Assembly (NCBI GenBank): GCA_030038475.1
Contig: JASHOU010000023.1
Location: 1-43,600 of the forward strand
Direction of reading: 5' to 3'
Source: Terriglobales bacterium
GTDB taxonomy: Bacteria; Acidobacteriota; Terriglobia; Terriglobales; Acidobacteriaceae
Length of the DNA: 43,600 bases
The notes under the pieces were generated by a model. That model worked only from the letters and a program-made list of their open reading frames with translations. It was not told the origin of the DNA and ran no database searches. This document shows positions 33,661 to 42,157 of the stretch, piece by piece. Positions within the stretch are counted from its first letter, which is position 1, and every line of letters starts with the position of its first letter. The position numbers were made by a program, and so were the translations under genes.

Positions 33661-34386
33661 ATGACGCCTCTCACGCCTGCTCAGTCCGATTTTGTGAAAA
33701 GTGTACTCGCCCTCAGCCCGCGCCTCGCCACCTTTGACTGCGATGGAACCCTCTGGTCGCCAGACGCGGGCGAAGGCTTTTTCGCATGGGAACTCGACAA
33801 CGGCTTGGTTTCAGAAGCGATCGTCCAGTGGGCGCGTCCGCGCTACGCCGCTTACAAGGCGGGCCAGGTCGCCGAAGACCTGATGTGCGGAGAGATGGTC
33901 ACCATGCACCGCGGAATGCGCGAAGAACTCGTGCAGCAGGCGTGTGACAGCTATTTTGCCAAGGCCATCGCTCCCAGCATTTTTCCCGAGATGCGAGAAT
34001 TAATCGACCGCTTGCGCGCCTCCGGCTGCGAGGTCTGGGCCGTCTCTTCTTCCAATCAGTGGATCATCCGCTCAGCCATGAACATGTTCGACATCCCAAA
34101 AGATCGCATTCTAGCCGCCGAGGTAGTGGTTGAAAATGGCACCATCACTGACCGGCTCATCCGCGTCCCCTCTGGCCCCGGCAAGGTCGAGGCAATTCGG
34201 TCTGTGCTCAAGTCATCCCCCAACATGCGTCCTGATTGCGCCTTTGGCAACGCCATCTGGGATCGCGAGATGCTCGTCCTGTCCAGGCACCCCTTCGCCA
34301 TCAATCCCAATCCCGATCTGAAGGCGATCGCGATCACAAATCGCTGGACGGTCTATCAACCCGATCCCGACCACACCGGCCGGTAG
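33661..34386 (+). CDS. HAD-superfamily phosphatase (SerB-like)
   Basis: A 241-residue haloacid dehalogenase-type phosphohydrolase. Motif I is FDCDGTLW (nucleophile ~D26, acid ~D28). Motif II is VSSSNQWII. The conserved Lys is probably that in PSGPGKVEAI. Motif III is FGNAIWDREML, in which Asn replaces the usual first Asp (GD to GN). The cap (CGEMVTMHRGMREELVQQ) and layout resemble phosphoserine phosphatase-like members. The substrate is unknown. It lies 85 bases after the nucleotidyltransferase gene, and the downstream gene is convergent. Confidence 0.88.
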   Translation: MTPLTPAQSDFVKSVLALSPRLATFDCDGTLWSPDAGEGFFAWELDNGLVSEAIVQWARPRYAAYKAGQVAEDLMCGEMVTMHRGMREELVQQACDSYFAKAIAPSIFPEMRELIDRLRASGCEVWAVSSSNQWIIRSAMNMFDIPKDRILAAEVVVENGTITDRLIRVPSGPGKVEAIRSVLKSSPNMRPDCAFGNAIWDREMLVLSRHPFAINPNPDLKAIAITNRWTVYQPDPDHTGR

Positions 34387-34428
34387 CGGTAACTCGCACG
34401 CGCCCGTCGCGTCCGCTCATCGTTCCAC

Positions 34429-34899
34429 CTATCGCTCCACAAACCGCGCGAACATGCGCTCCGCATCGACCGCGATGAACAAGCCACGACTACGCGCAAG
34501 CACTTGACCCTTCTCGTTCAGGATCTCAGCCATATTGATGTGCTTGCGGCCTGTCACTTTCACCTCGCGCGATTCCACGCGCAGCAGCTGTCGCAGCGGC
34601 ACCGGCTTCAGATAGTTCACGGTCATCTCGGAGGTCACCGCCACCACCTGACGCAATTTATTCACCTTGCCCATGGCTTCATCGAGGATGGTCGCAATAA
34701 TCCCGCCGTGGCAATGTCCGGGTGGTCCGGTGTAGCGCTTGCCCAGCCGGAATCGGCAGACGAAGCGGTTGCGTTCTTCGTCATAGGTGAAGCGTAGCTT
34801 CATGCCGTCGGGATTGCTCGCGCCGCAGACGAAACAGTGGTTCTTTTTCAGTTTTATATCGCGCGTGTCGTGTCCCGATCCGTGTCTCTTTCCGGCCAT
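34429..34899 (-). CDS. Hotdog-fold thioesterase (PaaI-like)
   Basis: A 156-residue single-domain hotdog protein. The catalytic helix segment is GHCHGGIIATILDEAMGKV. The strands read VTSEMTVNYLKPVPLRQLLRVESREVKVTGRK and LARSRGLFIAVD. An unusual N-terminal segment, NHCFVCGASNPDGMKLRF, contains a CxxC pair that is common in this subgroup and may bind metal. It probably hydrolyses an acyl-CoA; the acyl group is unknown. It is divergent from the DUF4287 gene. Confidence 0.88.
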   Translation of the reverse strand: MAGKRHGSGHDTRDIKLKKNHCFVCGASNPDGMKLRFTYDEERNRFVCRFRLGKRYTGPPGHCHGGIIATILDEAMGKVNKLRQVVAVTSEMTVNYLKPVPLRQLLRVESREVKVTGRKHINMAEILNEKGQVLARSRGLFIAVDAERMFARFVER

Positions 34900-34950
34900 G
34901 GCAAGATTCTACCGTGAGCCGGCATCGGGACTGCTGCGGTATCATGTCCT

Positions 34951-34999
34951 GCAAATTCTCGGTGCGAACTTGCGACCGGAATTCCCGAGCCGAATTTGC
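34951..34999. promoter_or_regulatory. Inverted repeat upstream of the DUF4287 gene
   Basis: GCAAATTC (34951-34958) and GAATTTGC (34992-34999) are exact complements, with an inner TCGG/CCGA pair. The dyad lies in the 117-base divergent spacer, 18 bases before the plus-strand ATG. It may be an operator or a leader hairpin. Confidence 0.45.
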
Positions 35000-35016
35000 A
35001 AGTTTAGGAGTTTTCC

Positions 35017-35658
35017 ATGTCCTCCGCCATCAAGATGTCCTCCGCAGTAAAAGCTAACTGCTACTCGGTTCATCCTGGGGTTGCCATGGTTCAGAAGTGG
35101 ATTGACGAGCTCCCGCAGAAAACCGGACGCTCGCTCCAACAATGGATCGCGCTCACGAAACACGACGGCCCGCCGACCGAAAAAGAACGCCGTGAGTGGC
35201 TAAAGAAGCAACATAAGCTCGGCACCAATGCGGCGTCGTGGATCGCCGAAAGAGCCGACGGCAAAGGCACGGAGGAAGATTCGCCCGAAGCATATTTGAA
35301 AGCCGCTGCCGAATGGGTCGAAGCACAGTACTCCGGCCCACGCGCAACGCTGCGTCCTCTCTATGACCAATTACTGAAACTCGGATTTTCGCTCGGCGAG
35401 GATGTGAAAGCTTGTCCATGCAAAACCATGGTGCCGTTGTATCGTAATCACGTTTTCGGGCAGATTAAGCCCTCGACCAACACGCGCATTGATCTCGGAT
35501 TCGCCCTCGGCGACATGAAAACTCCCAAGCGTCTGATCGACACCGGAGGTTACGAAAAGAAAGACCGCATCACCCGGAGGATCGAGGTGAAGTCGAAAAC
35601 GGATATCGACGATGAGTTGAAGCGTTGGTTGCAGAAGGCGTATGAGATGGATGAATAG
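35017..35658 (+). CDS. DUF4287 / DUF5655 domain protein
   Basis: A 213-residue cytosolic protein. The N-terminal third matches DUF4287 (VQKWIDELPQKTGRSLQQWIALTKHDG, ERREWLKKQHKLGTNAASWI). The C-terminal half matches DUF5655, a restriction-endonuclease-associated but often stand-alone domain (YSGPRATLRPLYDQLLKLGFSLGEDVKACPCKTMVPLYRNHVFGQI, RIDLGFALGD, RITRRIEV). No catalytic residues are assigned to it. The function is unknown. AGGAG upstream of the ATG supports the start. The dehydratase gene follows about 120 bases later. Confidence 0.88.
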   Translation: MSSAIKMSSAVKANCYSVHPGVAMVQKWIDELPQKTGRSLQQWIALTKHDGPPTEKERREWLKKQHKLGTNAASWIAERADGKGTEEDSPEAYLKAAAEWVEAQYSGPRATLRPLYDQLLKLGFSLGEDVKACPCKTMVPLYRNHVFGQIKPSTNTRIDLGFALGDMKTPKRLIDTGGYEKKDRITRRIEVKSKTDIDDELKRWLQKAYEMDE

Positions 35659-35777
35659 CAACTGGAGAGACACGCATCTCGCCCGTCCTTTTCATGTGAA
35701 TCTGGTGAGTCCCACGATTTTTCATCCAATGGCGGCTGGGCATCGCGTTTCGGCGTATGCTCTTTTCAGGAGTAACT

Positions 35778-36113
35778 ATGACCACCCTTGCCGACCGAAG
35801 CTGTGTTCCTTGCCGTGGTGGCATTCCCCCGTTGCGTGGCAGCAAACTCAGCGAGATTCATCGTCAGTTGGCCGAACCCAGCCATTGGAGCATCGTTAAC
35901 GAGCACCACATCGTACGCACTTTTAAATTCCACGATTTCAAATCCGCTCTCGCCTTCGTGAATCGAGTGGGCGCAGTTGCAGAGGAGCAGGGCCATCATC
36001 CCGACATCCTTCTCGGTTGGGGCAAGGTCGAGATCACAACTTGGACGCACGCAGTGAATGGGCTGACCGAATCGGATTTCATTCTGGCTGCAAAGATCGA
36101 CCAACTTCTCTGA
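35778..36113 (+). CDS. phhB: 4a-hydroxytetrahydrobiopterin dehydratase (pterin dehydratase)
   Basis: A 111-residue protein from ATG 35778, chosen because AGGAG lies five bases upstream. It has the PCD/DCoH fold signature: WSIVNEHHIVRTFKFHDFKSALAFVNRVGAVAEEQ, the catalytic HHPDI, and KVEITTWTHAVNGLTESDF. It dehydrates 4a-hydroxytetrahydrobiopterin, recycling the cofactor of aromatic hydroxylases; some members also assist other pterin enzymes. The N-terminal SCVPCRGGIPPL, with a CxxC, is frequent in bacterial members. No phenylalanine hydroxylase gene is seen here. Confidence 0.93.
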   Translation: MTTLADRSCVPCRGGIPPLRGSKLSEIHRQLAEPSHWSIVNEHHIVRTFKFHDFKSALAFVNRVGAVAEEQGHHPDILLGWGKVEITTWTHAVNGLTESDFILAAKIDQLL

Positions 36114-36183
36114 ATCGGGCGAACTGGCCATCAGGTCATCTGGCTGTCTGAAATCAGGAGAGTTTAGTTGACCCGATGGTCGA

Positions 36184-37491
36184 TCAGCCGATCACCCGAT
36201 TCTCCGAGTTTCTCCGCATCGCAAGTCCCCACACTGCTGCCGGAATCAGCATCAGCATGCCCGCGACGCTGGCAACGTGCCGTGCCGCGAATCCCCAATC
36301 GACGAAGCGTCCGGCCAGGTAAGCTCCCACGGCAATGGTGAGCATGCAAAGGCCGAGATCGGCCGCAAACACACGGCCGCGAAACTTGTCGTCGCTTTGC
36401 ATTTGCAATAACGTCGTCGAGAATACCCACACGATCGAGCTGCCAAAATGCGCCAGCATCACGCACAAACACGCCTGCCAAAACCGGCCTGACACTCCCA
36501 GCAACGTGTAGCCCGCGGCTGCTCCGAGATATCCCCAAAAGATTGCGCCCTCTAATCGATGTTTCCACTGTCCCGCCCACGGAGCAGTCAACAACGGCCC
36601 GAGCAGCGCGCCCAGACCACGCGCCCCGAGCAGCAGGCTCATACCGAGAAACGCGCCGCGTTCCAACGACAGGCCATGCCAGTGCACGGCGAATTCCTTC
36701 TGCCCCATCACCGTGAACAGCACCCAACTGGGGCCCACGATCAGGTTGCCAAACTTGGCAAACACCGTTGTGCGTAAACGAGCATGGGACCGCACATAGC
36801 GAATGCCCTCGAGCACCGGCGAGAAATCCACCAACTCTTGCGCCCGAAACGGCCGGCCACTGTCTGCATGGGGTTCGGAGAAATGCATTCCCCAAATCAG
36901 TACCGCCGAGATCACGAACGACAGAGCATTCAATAGGAACACGGCATTGCGCCCCAAAAGCGCAGCAACTACCCCGCCAAGCGTCGCACCTACCATCAGA
37001 TTCACCGACCACGTCGTGGAGGCCAGCGTATTGGCCAGAACAACTTTTTCCCGCTCCACAATGTTGGGAATCACCGAATTGCGCGCCGGTTCGAAGAACG
37101 CCGCGAGCAACGTCTCCGCCACCAGCAGTGTATAGATCAGCCACAACTCGCTTCGCGAACGGATCAGCAACATACAGAGCACGATCAGTGTGCGTCCCAG
37201 ATCGGCCGCGATCATCACTTGCTTGCGCCGCAGCCGGTCATTCACAACCCCTGTTGTCGGCCCGATCAGAGTTTGCGGCAGAACCCCCAGCACCAGCGCC
37301 AGCGCTACCGAACCGGCGCGTCCCGTGAGTTGCAGAAGCAGGTTGTAAATCGCCAGCGTGTAAAACCAATCGCCAATCTCGCTGACCACTTGAGCGCTCC
37401 ACAACCGACGGAAGTTCGTGTTGCCTCGCAGCAAACGCGCATACGAGGCAAATGACAGCGACGTAACTTCCAGTTCAGGAGGCGGTTCCAT
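36184..37491 (-). CDS. MFS transporter (MFS_3 / drug or siderophore exporter type)
   Basis: A 435-residue, 12-helix protein. The N-terminal half has FRRLWSAQVVSEIGDWFYTLAIYNLLLQLTG, then GPTTGVVNDRLRRKQVMIAADLGR in the helix 2-3 loop, FFEPARNSVIPNIVEREKVVLANTLASTTWS and LGGVVAALLG. These are typical of the MFS_3 group (EntS-like exporters and enhanced-secretion proteins). The C-terminal half is less conserved. The substrate is unknown; no biosynthetic cluster is next to it. It is convergent with the pterin dehydratase gene. Confidence 0.87.
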   Translation of the reverse strand: MEPPPELEVTSLSFASYARLLRGNTNFRRLWSAQVVSEIGDWFYTLAIYNLLLQLTGRAGSVALALVLGVLPQTLIGPTTGVVNDRLRRKQVMIAADLGRTLIVLCMLLIRSRSELWLIYTLLVAETLLAAFFEPARNSVIPNIVEREKVVLANTLASTTWSVNLMVGATLGGVVAALLGRNAVFLLNALSFVISAVLIWGMHFSEPHADSGRPFRAQELVDFSPVLEGIRYVRSHARLRTTVFAKFGNLIVGPSWVLFTVMGQKEFAVHWHGLSLERGAFLGMSLLLGARGLGALLGPLLTAPWAGQWKHRLEGAIFWGYLGAAAGYTLLGVSGRFWQACLCVMLAHFGSSIVWVFSTTLLQMQSDDKFRGRVFAADLGLCMLTIAVGAYLAGRFVDWGFAARHVASVAGMLMLIPAAVWGLAMRRNSENRVIG

Positions 37492-37615
37492 ACAGACGCG
37501 GGATCAGGATTTCACAGCATAACGGATTGGACGAAGCCCCGCACTCGCGGCTCGAACCGGCAACCTGCCGCTCAAATTGTGCAAAGAATTGCACACCAGG
37601 AACGGCTTACCTCTG

Positions 37616-37642
37616 GAAAAGCCTTGCCCAGTAAGGCTTTTC
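37616..37642 (+). promoter_or_regulatory. Hairpin in the leader of the PEP-CTERM gene
   Basis: GAAAAGCCTT and AAGGCTTTTC form a perfect ten-base stem with a seven-base loop (GCCCAGT), about 100 bases ahead of the GTG start. It could be a leader structure or a terminator-like element. A c-di-GMP riboswitch was considered but not supported. Confidence 0.5.
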
Positions 37643-37742
37643 AGGTAGAATTTCCCTGCAAAAGAGCCTGTTTGAATTGATTGTAAATCTCAGCACATTG
37701 GACAACCGTTTGCCGGTAGCTAGAGCGAAAGGAGTTTCCACC

Positions 37743-37913
37743 GTGCGAAACTCGGGTCCTGTTGTTCTGCTGGTAATGTTTCTGGTAACAAATTCATTCG
37801 CTGCCCCAGTTGCAATTCGCTCCTCAATTGTTCCAGAACCTGGCGTGCTCGTGCTGCTCGGCGGCGGCCTGGTTGGTTTGGCCACTCTGATTCGGCGTCA
37901 TCTCGGCGAATAA
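37743..37913 (+). CDS. PEP-CTERM miniprotein
   Basis: A 56-residue protein starting at GTG 37743, with AAGGAG nine bases upstream. A TTG frame to 37677 would add 22 residues before the signal peptide. The signal peptide RNSGPVVLLVMFLVTNSFAA is followed by only about nine residues (APVAIRSSI), then the sorting tail VPEPGVLVLLGGGLVGLATLIRR. VPEP, a hydrophobic helix and terminal Arg match the PEP-CTERM signal used by exosortase. Almost nothing would remain after removal of both ends. It is either a very small surface peptide or a decayed gene. No exosortase is in this window. Confidence 0.75.
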   Translation: MRNSGPVVLLVMFLVTNSFAAPVAIRSSIVPEPGVLVLLGGGLVGLATLIRRHLGE

Positions 37914-37974
37914 TTCCATCAGCCAAGAGCCGCTCCGGCTTCCAGTCTTTCTGTCGACCCTCCCGGTCGAAGCC

Positions 37975-38538
37975 CTAACGTTTTCCATCTTCCACTAATT
38001 TCAAAAAGTATCTGTGAACGCGGCTGTCGTCGCTCAACTCCGGATGAAACGTCGCAGCCAGCGTTTTGCCCTGGCGCACCAGCACTGGATCTTCGCCTTC
38101 ACTCGCGATCACTTCCACGCCTTCGCCCACCCGTTCAATCCTGGGAGCGCGGATGAAAACCATCTCAATCGGCTCGTTTAGGAAACGGCCTTCGCGGATG
38201 GAGCTGTCGATTTGCCGGCCATAAGCGTTGCGCCGCACCGTGATGTCGAGCGCGCCCAGACCGGCTTGCTTGGGATTTTCGACCTCGCTCGCCAGCAAAA
38301 TTGCGCCGGCGCAGGTGCCAAACGTAGGCTTCATGCGCACGAAATCCTTTAGCTTTCCAATTCCGTCTTCGCCAAGCAGCTTAAGAAACGTGCTCGATTC
38401 GCCTCCGGGAATGACCAGCCCGTCAATCACGTCGAGTTCCTCCGGCTTTTTGACGAGCACTGCCTCAGCGCCGAGTTCTTCGAGACGTCGGCGATGCGCA
38501 TCGAAATCGCCCTGGAGCGCTAAGACTCCAATTTTCAT
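37975..38538 (-). CDS. pdxT: Pyridoxal 5'-phosphate synthase glutaminase subunit PdxT
   Basis: A 187-residue class I glutaminase that feeds ammonia to PdxS for vitamin B6 synthesis. It begins MKIGVLALQGDFDAHRRRLEELG. LVIPGGESST binds the substrate. The nucleophile is in GTCAGAILLA (C76). The His-Glu pair is in FHPELSDD (H165, E167). Length is standard. pdxS, usually directly upstream, is not adjacent; the upstream gene is rmuC with a 15-base gap. Confidence 0.95.
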   Translation of the reverse strand: MKIGVLALQGDFDAHRRRLEELGAEAVLVKKPEELDVIDGLVIPGGESSTFLKLLGEDGIGKLKDFVRMKPTFGTCAGAILLASEVENPKQAGLGALDITVRRNAYGRQIDSSIREGRFLNEPIEMVFIRAPRIERVGEGVEVIASEGEDPVLVRQGKTLAATFHPELSDDSRVHRYFLKLVEDGKR

Positions 38539-38553
38539 GGTGGCCGTTGTGCT

Positions 38554-39897
38554 TTACGCGCTCGCCTTATCGAGCAGCGGCAACGGCTTGTCGATTGGCG
38601 TCGATCCCGCCGTCGGCGTCTCCAACTCCAACTGCTCCTGCCCGCTGAGCGCCGTCACCTTGCCGCGATAGGTCTTCAAATGCCGCTGCGCAGTTTCAAA
38701 TGCTTCCTGCGCCTTGTTCAAATTCTTGCCCACGTTCTCAAACTGGTTCTGGAAAAAGTCGAACGACTTTTGCGCCTTCGCCAGTTCCGCGCGGCTTTTC
38801 TCGAAGCGGCTCGCCACTTCGTACCACTTGTGCACCAGCGCGATCGTGTGCAGGGTCATCAGCAAAGTATTCGGCGAAACCGGAAACACATGCTGCTCAT
38901 TCATCCAGTCGCCCAGTTCGCGGTTGCGGATCACCTCCATATACAGCGTTTCGCTCGGCAAATACATCAGCGCGATATCGGTCGTTCCATTTTCAGGCTG
39001 AATGTACTGCTGAATACGCTTTGCCTCCGCCTTCATCACGCGCAGCAAAGCCACCCGCGCCGCTTCGATCTCGGCCTTATCGTTGCTCTCAAATAGCGCA
39101 ATCACCTGCTCTCGTGGAAATTTGGCATCGATCGGCAGTTTGCGGTCGGGAAAATAAATCACCGCATCGGCGCGTCCTGCGCCTTCGCCCGGCGACGATT
39201 GCATCGCGAACATGTGCGCCGGCAGAAAGTCCGCCAGCAGACGCTCCAGGCTGGCCTCGCCAAACTGGCCGCGCAAATGAGGAAGCTTCAGCAGATTGTT
39301 CAGATCGTTGATCGAGTGTCCCAGCGCTCCCACTTCGCGGAGCTGTTCTTCAGCCGCCTTCAAGTGCTGTTGAACTTTTTCAAACTGCGCAAAACCTTCC
39401 CGAATATTCTCATCCAGCTTCTGCTGCACCTGCTCGGTGATGGCGATCAGCTTCGCATCCACGCGATCGCGAATCGCCTCCAGGCTCTGGGCGGTCTGCT
39501 GATTCAAACTATGAATCTCGCTCTTCAATTGTTGCGTGGTCACCACCAGCGAGCCGGTTAGCTCGCGCCGCCCATCGAACAAACTCCGATTCTGTTCTTC
39601 CCTGCCCGCGGCCAGTTGCTGTTCCACCGAACCCCGAATCTCTGAAAAGCCTTGCTGGATGCGGTCTGTCACCTGCTGCCGCAGGTCCCCTTTGGTCTGC
39701 TCCAGGCGGGTGGCCATATCGGCAGTGCTGAGACTGATCTTCTGGCCAAGGGTTCCGTCAAGCCTTTCGAGCGCGCCCGCAACTTCCGCCTTTACATCGA
39801 TTTGCGCGACCGCTGAAAGACGCCGCAGCAACATCGCCGAGAACCCAAGCAGGACAAGGGTTCCCACCAGCACAGTAACCAGCAGAAAGGTCTCCAT
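38554..39897 (-). CDS. rmuC: RmuC-family DNA recombination protein
   Basis: A 447-residue protein with one N-terminal membrane helix (METFLLVTVLVGTLVLLGFSA). A long coiled coil follows (~30-190, rich in Gln and Glu). The RmuC nuclease-like domain comes next: HLRGQFGEASLERLLADFLP, RADAVIYFPDRKLPIDAKFP, DIALMYLPSETLYMEVI, FPVSPNTLLMTLHTIALVHKW. A second coiled segment ends it. RmuC limits DNA inversion at short repeats and belongs to the PD-(D/E)xK-like group; DAKFP is the expected catalytic strand. It is co-directional with pdxT (15-base gap). Confidence 0.93.
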   Translation of the reverse strand: METFLLVTVLVGTLVLLGFSAMLLRRLSAVAQIDVKAEVAGALERLDGTLGQKISLSTADMATRLEQTKGDLRQQVTDRIQQGFSEIRGSVEQQLAAGREEQNRSLFDGRRELTGSLVVTTQQLKSEIHSLNQQTAQSLEAIRDRVDAKLIAITEQVQQKLDENIREGFAQFEKVQQHLKAAEEQLREVGALGHSINDLNNLLKLPHLRGQFGEASLERLLADFLPAHMFAMQSSPGEGAGRADAVIYFPDRKLPIDAKFPREQVIALFESNDKAEIEAARVALLRVMKAEAKRIQQYIQPENGTTDIALMYLPSETLYMEVIRNRELGDWMNEQHVFPVSPNTLLMTLHTIALVHKWYEVASRFEKSRAELAKAQKSFDFFQNQFENVGKNLNKAQEAFETAQRHLKTYRGKVTALSGQEQLELETPTAGSTPIDKPLPLLDKASA

Positions 39898-39992
39898 AGT
39901 AAGTAGCTGAGCTGAATTCTAGAAGCTAGCGTGAAAGATGGAAAGCGGAACTTTACGCGGCGTCCCCCGCGCCGCAACGCCAACCGCAAACT

Positions 39993-41051
39993 ATGCTTCG
40001 GGCCCTCGGGGTTTTATTCACGCTGTTGGCGCTGTTTTCCGAGGTCGCTGCATCCCAGTCGAATCCACAGTCCGATTCTCACAGCCTCGCTTCTCAGAAT
40101 ATGGCTTCTCAGAACGTCGGCTTTCTGAGCAACGTTCTTCAGAATAATGCTAGCTGTGCTCAGCCCTCCCCTCACTCGAACTCGGCAGCCGGACCATCCT
40201 CCGGCTCAGACCCCACCCCAACGGATAACGAGGACTCCGCTGCCGAGAACGAACTGCTGAAATTGATCAACCAGAACCGCGATGCCGCAGGCATTCCGCT
40301 GTTGCGCATGGATGAAAGCTTGCGCGAAGCAGCCCTTGCCCACGCCGAGCGCATGGTTTCGAACCAACGCCTCGATCATCAGTTCTCCGGCGAGCCCTCC
40401 CTGCTCGAAAGAGTCGCCCAGGCAAGCGACCTGAAAACAGATCGCGCCGGCGAGAACATCGTCTCCAGCAAGTGCGCTTCGACCGCACATGATGCTCTCA
40501 TGCGCTCCGCGCCGCACCGCGCCAACATTCTCGATCGCAGCTTCAACGTCGCGGGCGTCGCCGCTATCTGGAGCAAAGGCCGGCTCTACGTGGTCCAGGT
40601 TTTCGCGCACGAGCTCCCGTCGTATTCCGCGCGCGAAAGCGAGGAATTGGTAAGCGAAGCAGTCGATGAGATCCGGCTACAGGCGGGTCTTTCGGAGCTA
40701 ACGCAATTGACGCCGTCGCATCTCGACAAAGCCGCTTGCTCGCTGGCCAGAGAAAATCATCCCAGCGCCCGTCTGCTCGCGACCGCCTACGTCGATCGAA
40801 ATAACGACGATGGACAGATTGAGACTCGCTTGTTATTCAATCAAGTGCTCGACGGTCAAATGATCGACCCTCGCAAGCTCGACAGTCGAAAGATCGTCAC
40901 CTACGCCGCCAGTCGTCCCGATGCCTTGCCGCCCGGCGCTCTGCGTCTGCTCCGCGAGCCCGCCATTCGCCAGTTTGCCGTCGGTTCCTGCTACGCCCGC
41001 AACGCCGCCTATCCCACCGGCATGTACTGGGTCGCAATTTTCCTCTACTAG
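39993..41051 (+). CDS. Secreted CAP-domain (SCP/PR-1-like) protein
   Basis: A 352-residue protein with a signal peptide (MLRALGVLFTLLALFSEVAAS). A low-complexity Ser/Asn-rich stretch with repeated SQN units follows (~22-85). A bacterial CAP domain follows (~85-210: LLKLINQNRDAAGIPLLRMDESLREAALAHAERM, HQFSGEPSLLERVAQA, RAGENIVSS, SAPHRANILDRSFNVAGVA, LYVVQVFA). The two His and the Glu of the CAP cavity are present. A C-terminal ~130-residue region has no recognised family. The function is unknown, perhaps surface or stress related. Its TAG overlaps the stop of the convergent gene. Confidence 0.88.
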   Translation: MLRALGVLFTLLALFSEVAASQSNPQSDSHSLASQNMASQNVGFLSNVLQNNASCAQPSPHSNSAAGPSSGSDPTPTDNEDSAAENELLKLINQNRDAAGIPLLRMDESLREAALAHAERMVSNQRLDHQFSGEPSLLERVAQASDLKTDRAGENIVSSKCASTAHDALMRSAPHRANILDRSFNVAGVAAIWSKGRLYVVQVFAHELPSYSARESEELVSEAVDEIRLQAGLSELTQLTPSHLDKAACSLARENHPSARLLATAYVDRNNDDGQIETRLLFNQVLDGQMIDPRKLDSRKIVTYAASRPDALPPGALRLLREPAIRQFAVGSCYARNAAYPTGMYWVAIFLY

Positions 41052-42010
41052 GCTAGTCGATACGCCACCTTCCATCGCTCGCACAGTTCGCGAGCGGCGT
41101 CAGGCCAACAGGGAAACGTAAAGCAAAATCCCTCGCGAAGCAGACGTCCGGGAATAACGCGCCGGCTTTTCAGAACGAGCTCCGTTTCCGTTCGCAGAAA
41201 GACCGCTCCGATCTCGAGGAGCCACTTAGCCGACGGAAGACCGATCTTTGTTCCCCAAGCGCGTCGCAACGCAGCCATGAACATGCGGTTCGGAACCGGG
41301 TTCGGCGAAGCCAGATTGACGACGCCATCAATATCGATGCGCTCGATCAGGAAGTAAATAGCTTGGACGAAATCCGCCTCGTGAATCCATGAAACGTACT
41401 GGCGCCCGTCGCCAGACGTTCCTCCAAGGCCTCGTCGGACCAAGCCCAACAAAGTATCGAAGATCCCACCGCGATCTGGACTCATAATAACTGCCGATCG
41501 AAGTGTCACTTTCCTGGTTGTCGGCACCTCTATTTCGTTGAAGGCTGTCTCCCAAGCCATAGCTACCTCGATACTGAAACGCCAAGCGTCAGGAGCATCT
41601 GGCTCGGAGCCTCCAATCACACCTGTCGCCTCGTCGTTAGGCGCTCCGTAAGTATGAGCATAGATTGTTGCTGTGCTCGCCTGGAGCCACACCCGTGGTG
41701 GATGGCTCGCGTTCCGGATTGCCTGTCCTACGGCACGAACCGATTCCACTCGGGACTCAATGATTTCCTGTCGGTTCTGTGGCGTGTACCGGCAGTTAAC
41801 GGACCGGCCAGCGAGATTGATTACGATGTCGGCTTTATCGAGTTTGTCGAACCAACCACTGACGTTCGCAGGGTTCCACTGCTCGACGCGCCACGGGAGG
41901 GGCCTCGTCAACTGCCGTCCGAGCACAATGACCTCATGACCGTCCTTGTGGAACGTACGCGCCAGGACTGTCCCAACCTGGCCGGTGCCGCCGGGGATCA
42001 CGATCTTCAT
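41048..42010 (-). CDS. TIGR01777-family NAD(P)-binding epimerase-like protein
   Basis: A 320-residue extended SDR protein of the TIGR01777 (YfcH/cell-division inhibitor SulA-like) family. GGTGQVGTVLARTF is the dinucleotide loop. DIVINLAGRSVNCRYTPQNRQEIIESRVESVRAVGQAI is the family hallmark; WLQASTATIYAHTYG and RSAVIMSPDRGGIFDTLLGLVRRGLGG follow. The C-terminal DUF1731 part reads SAKWLLEIGAVFLRTETELVLKSRRVIPGRL. The substrate is unknown. Its TAG stop shares the CTAG tetramer at 41048-41051 with the CAP gene. Confidence 0.92.
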   Translation of the reverse strand: MKIVIPGGTGQVGTVLARTFHKDGHEVIVLGRQLTRPLPWRVEQWNPANVSGWFDKLDKADIVINLAGRSVNCRYTPQNRQEIIESRVESVRAVGQAIRNASHPPRVWLQASTATIYAHTYGAPNDEATGVIGGSEPDAPDAWRFSIEVAMAWETAFNEIEVPTTRKVTLRSAVIMSPDRGGIFDTLLGLVRRGLGGTSGDGRQYVSWIHEADFVQAIYFLIERIDIDGVVNLASPNPVPNRMFMAALRRAWGTKIGLPSAKWLLEIGAVFLRTETELVLKSRRVIPGRLLREGFCFTFPCWPDAARELCERWKVAYRLA

Positions 42011-42157
42011 TTCCCTGCCCCATCTTCATACTTCTCTTATGTGTCGATAAGCGTTGTTTGAATTCCTCGTCACGGGGCCGAGCGCGTTTCAGGTGGGTTG
42101 CAAAGTATTGGTCGTAGGAAACGCCTTTTATTGCGGTAACGCCTAGACCTACATCGG

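Noticed and set aside
37540-37600. T-loop-like GGTTCGAGCC on the minus strand suggesting a tRNA
   Set aside because: The T-stem does not pair, and no acceptor, D-arm or anticodon arm could be built around it.
37643-37742. Possible c-di-GMP (GEMM) riboswitch before the PEP-CTERM gene
   Set aside because: Short matches such as TGCAAAAGAGCC and GCCGGTAGC recall parts of the consensus, but the paired helices and spacing do not fit.
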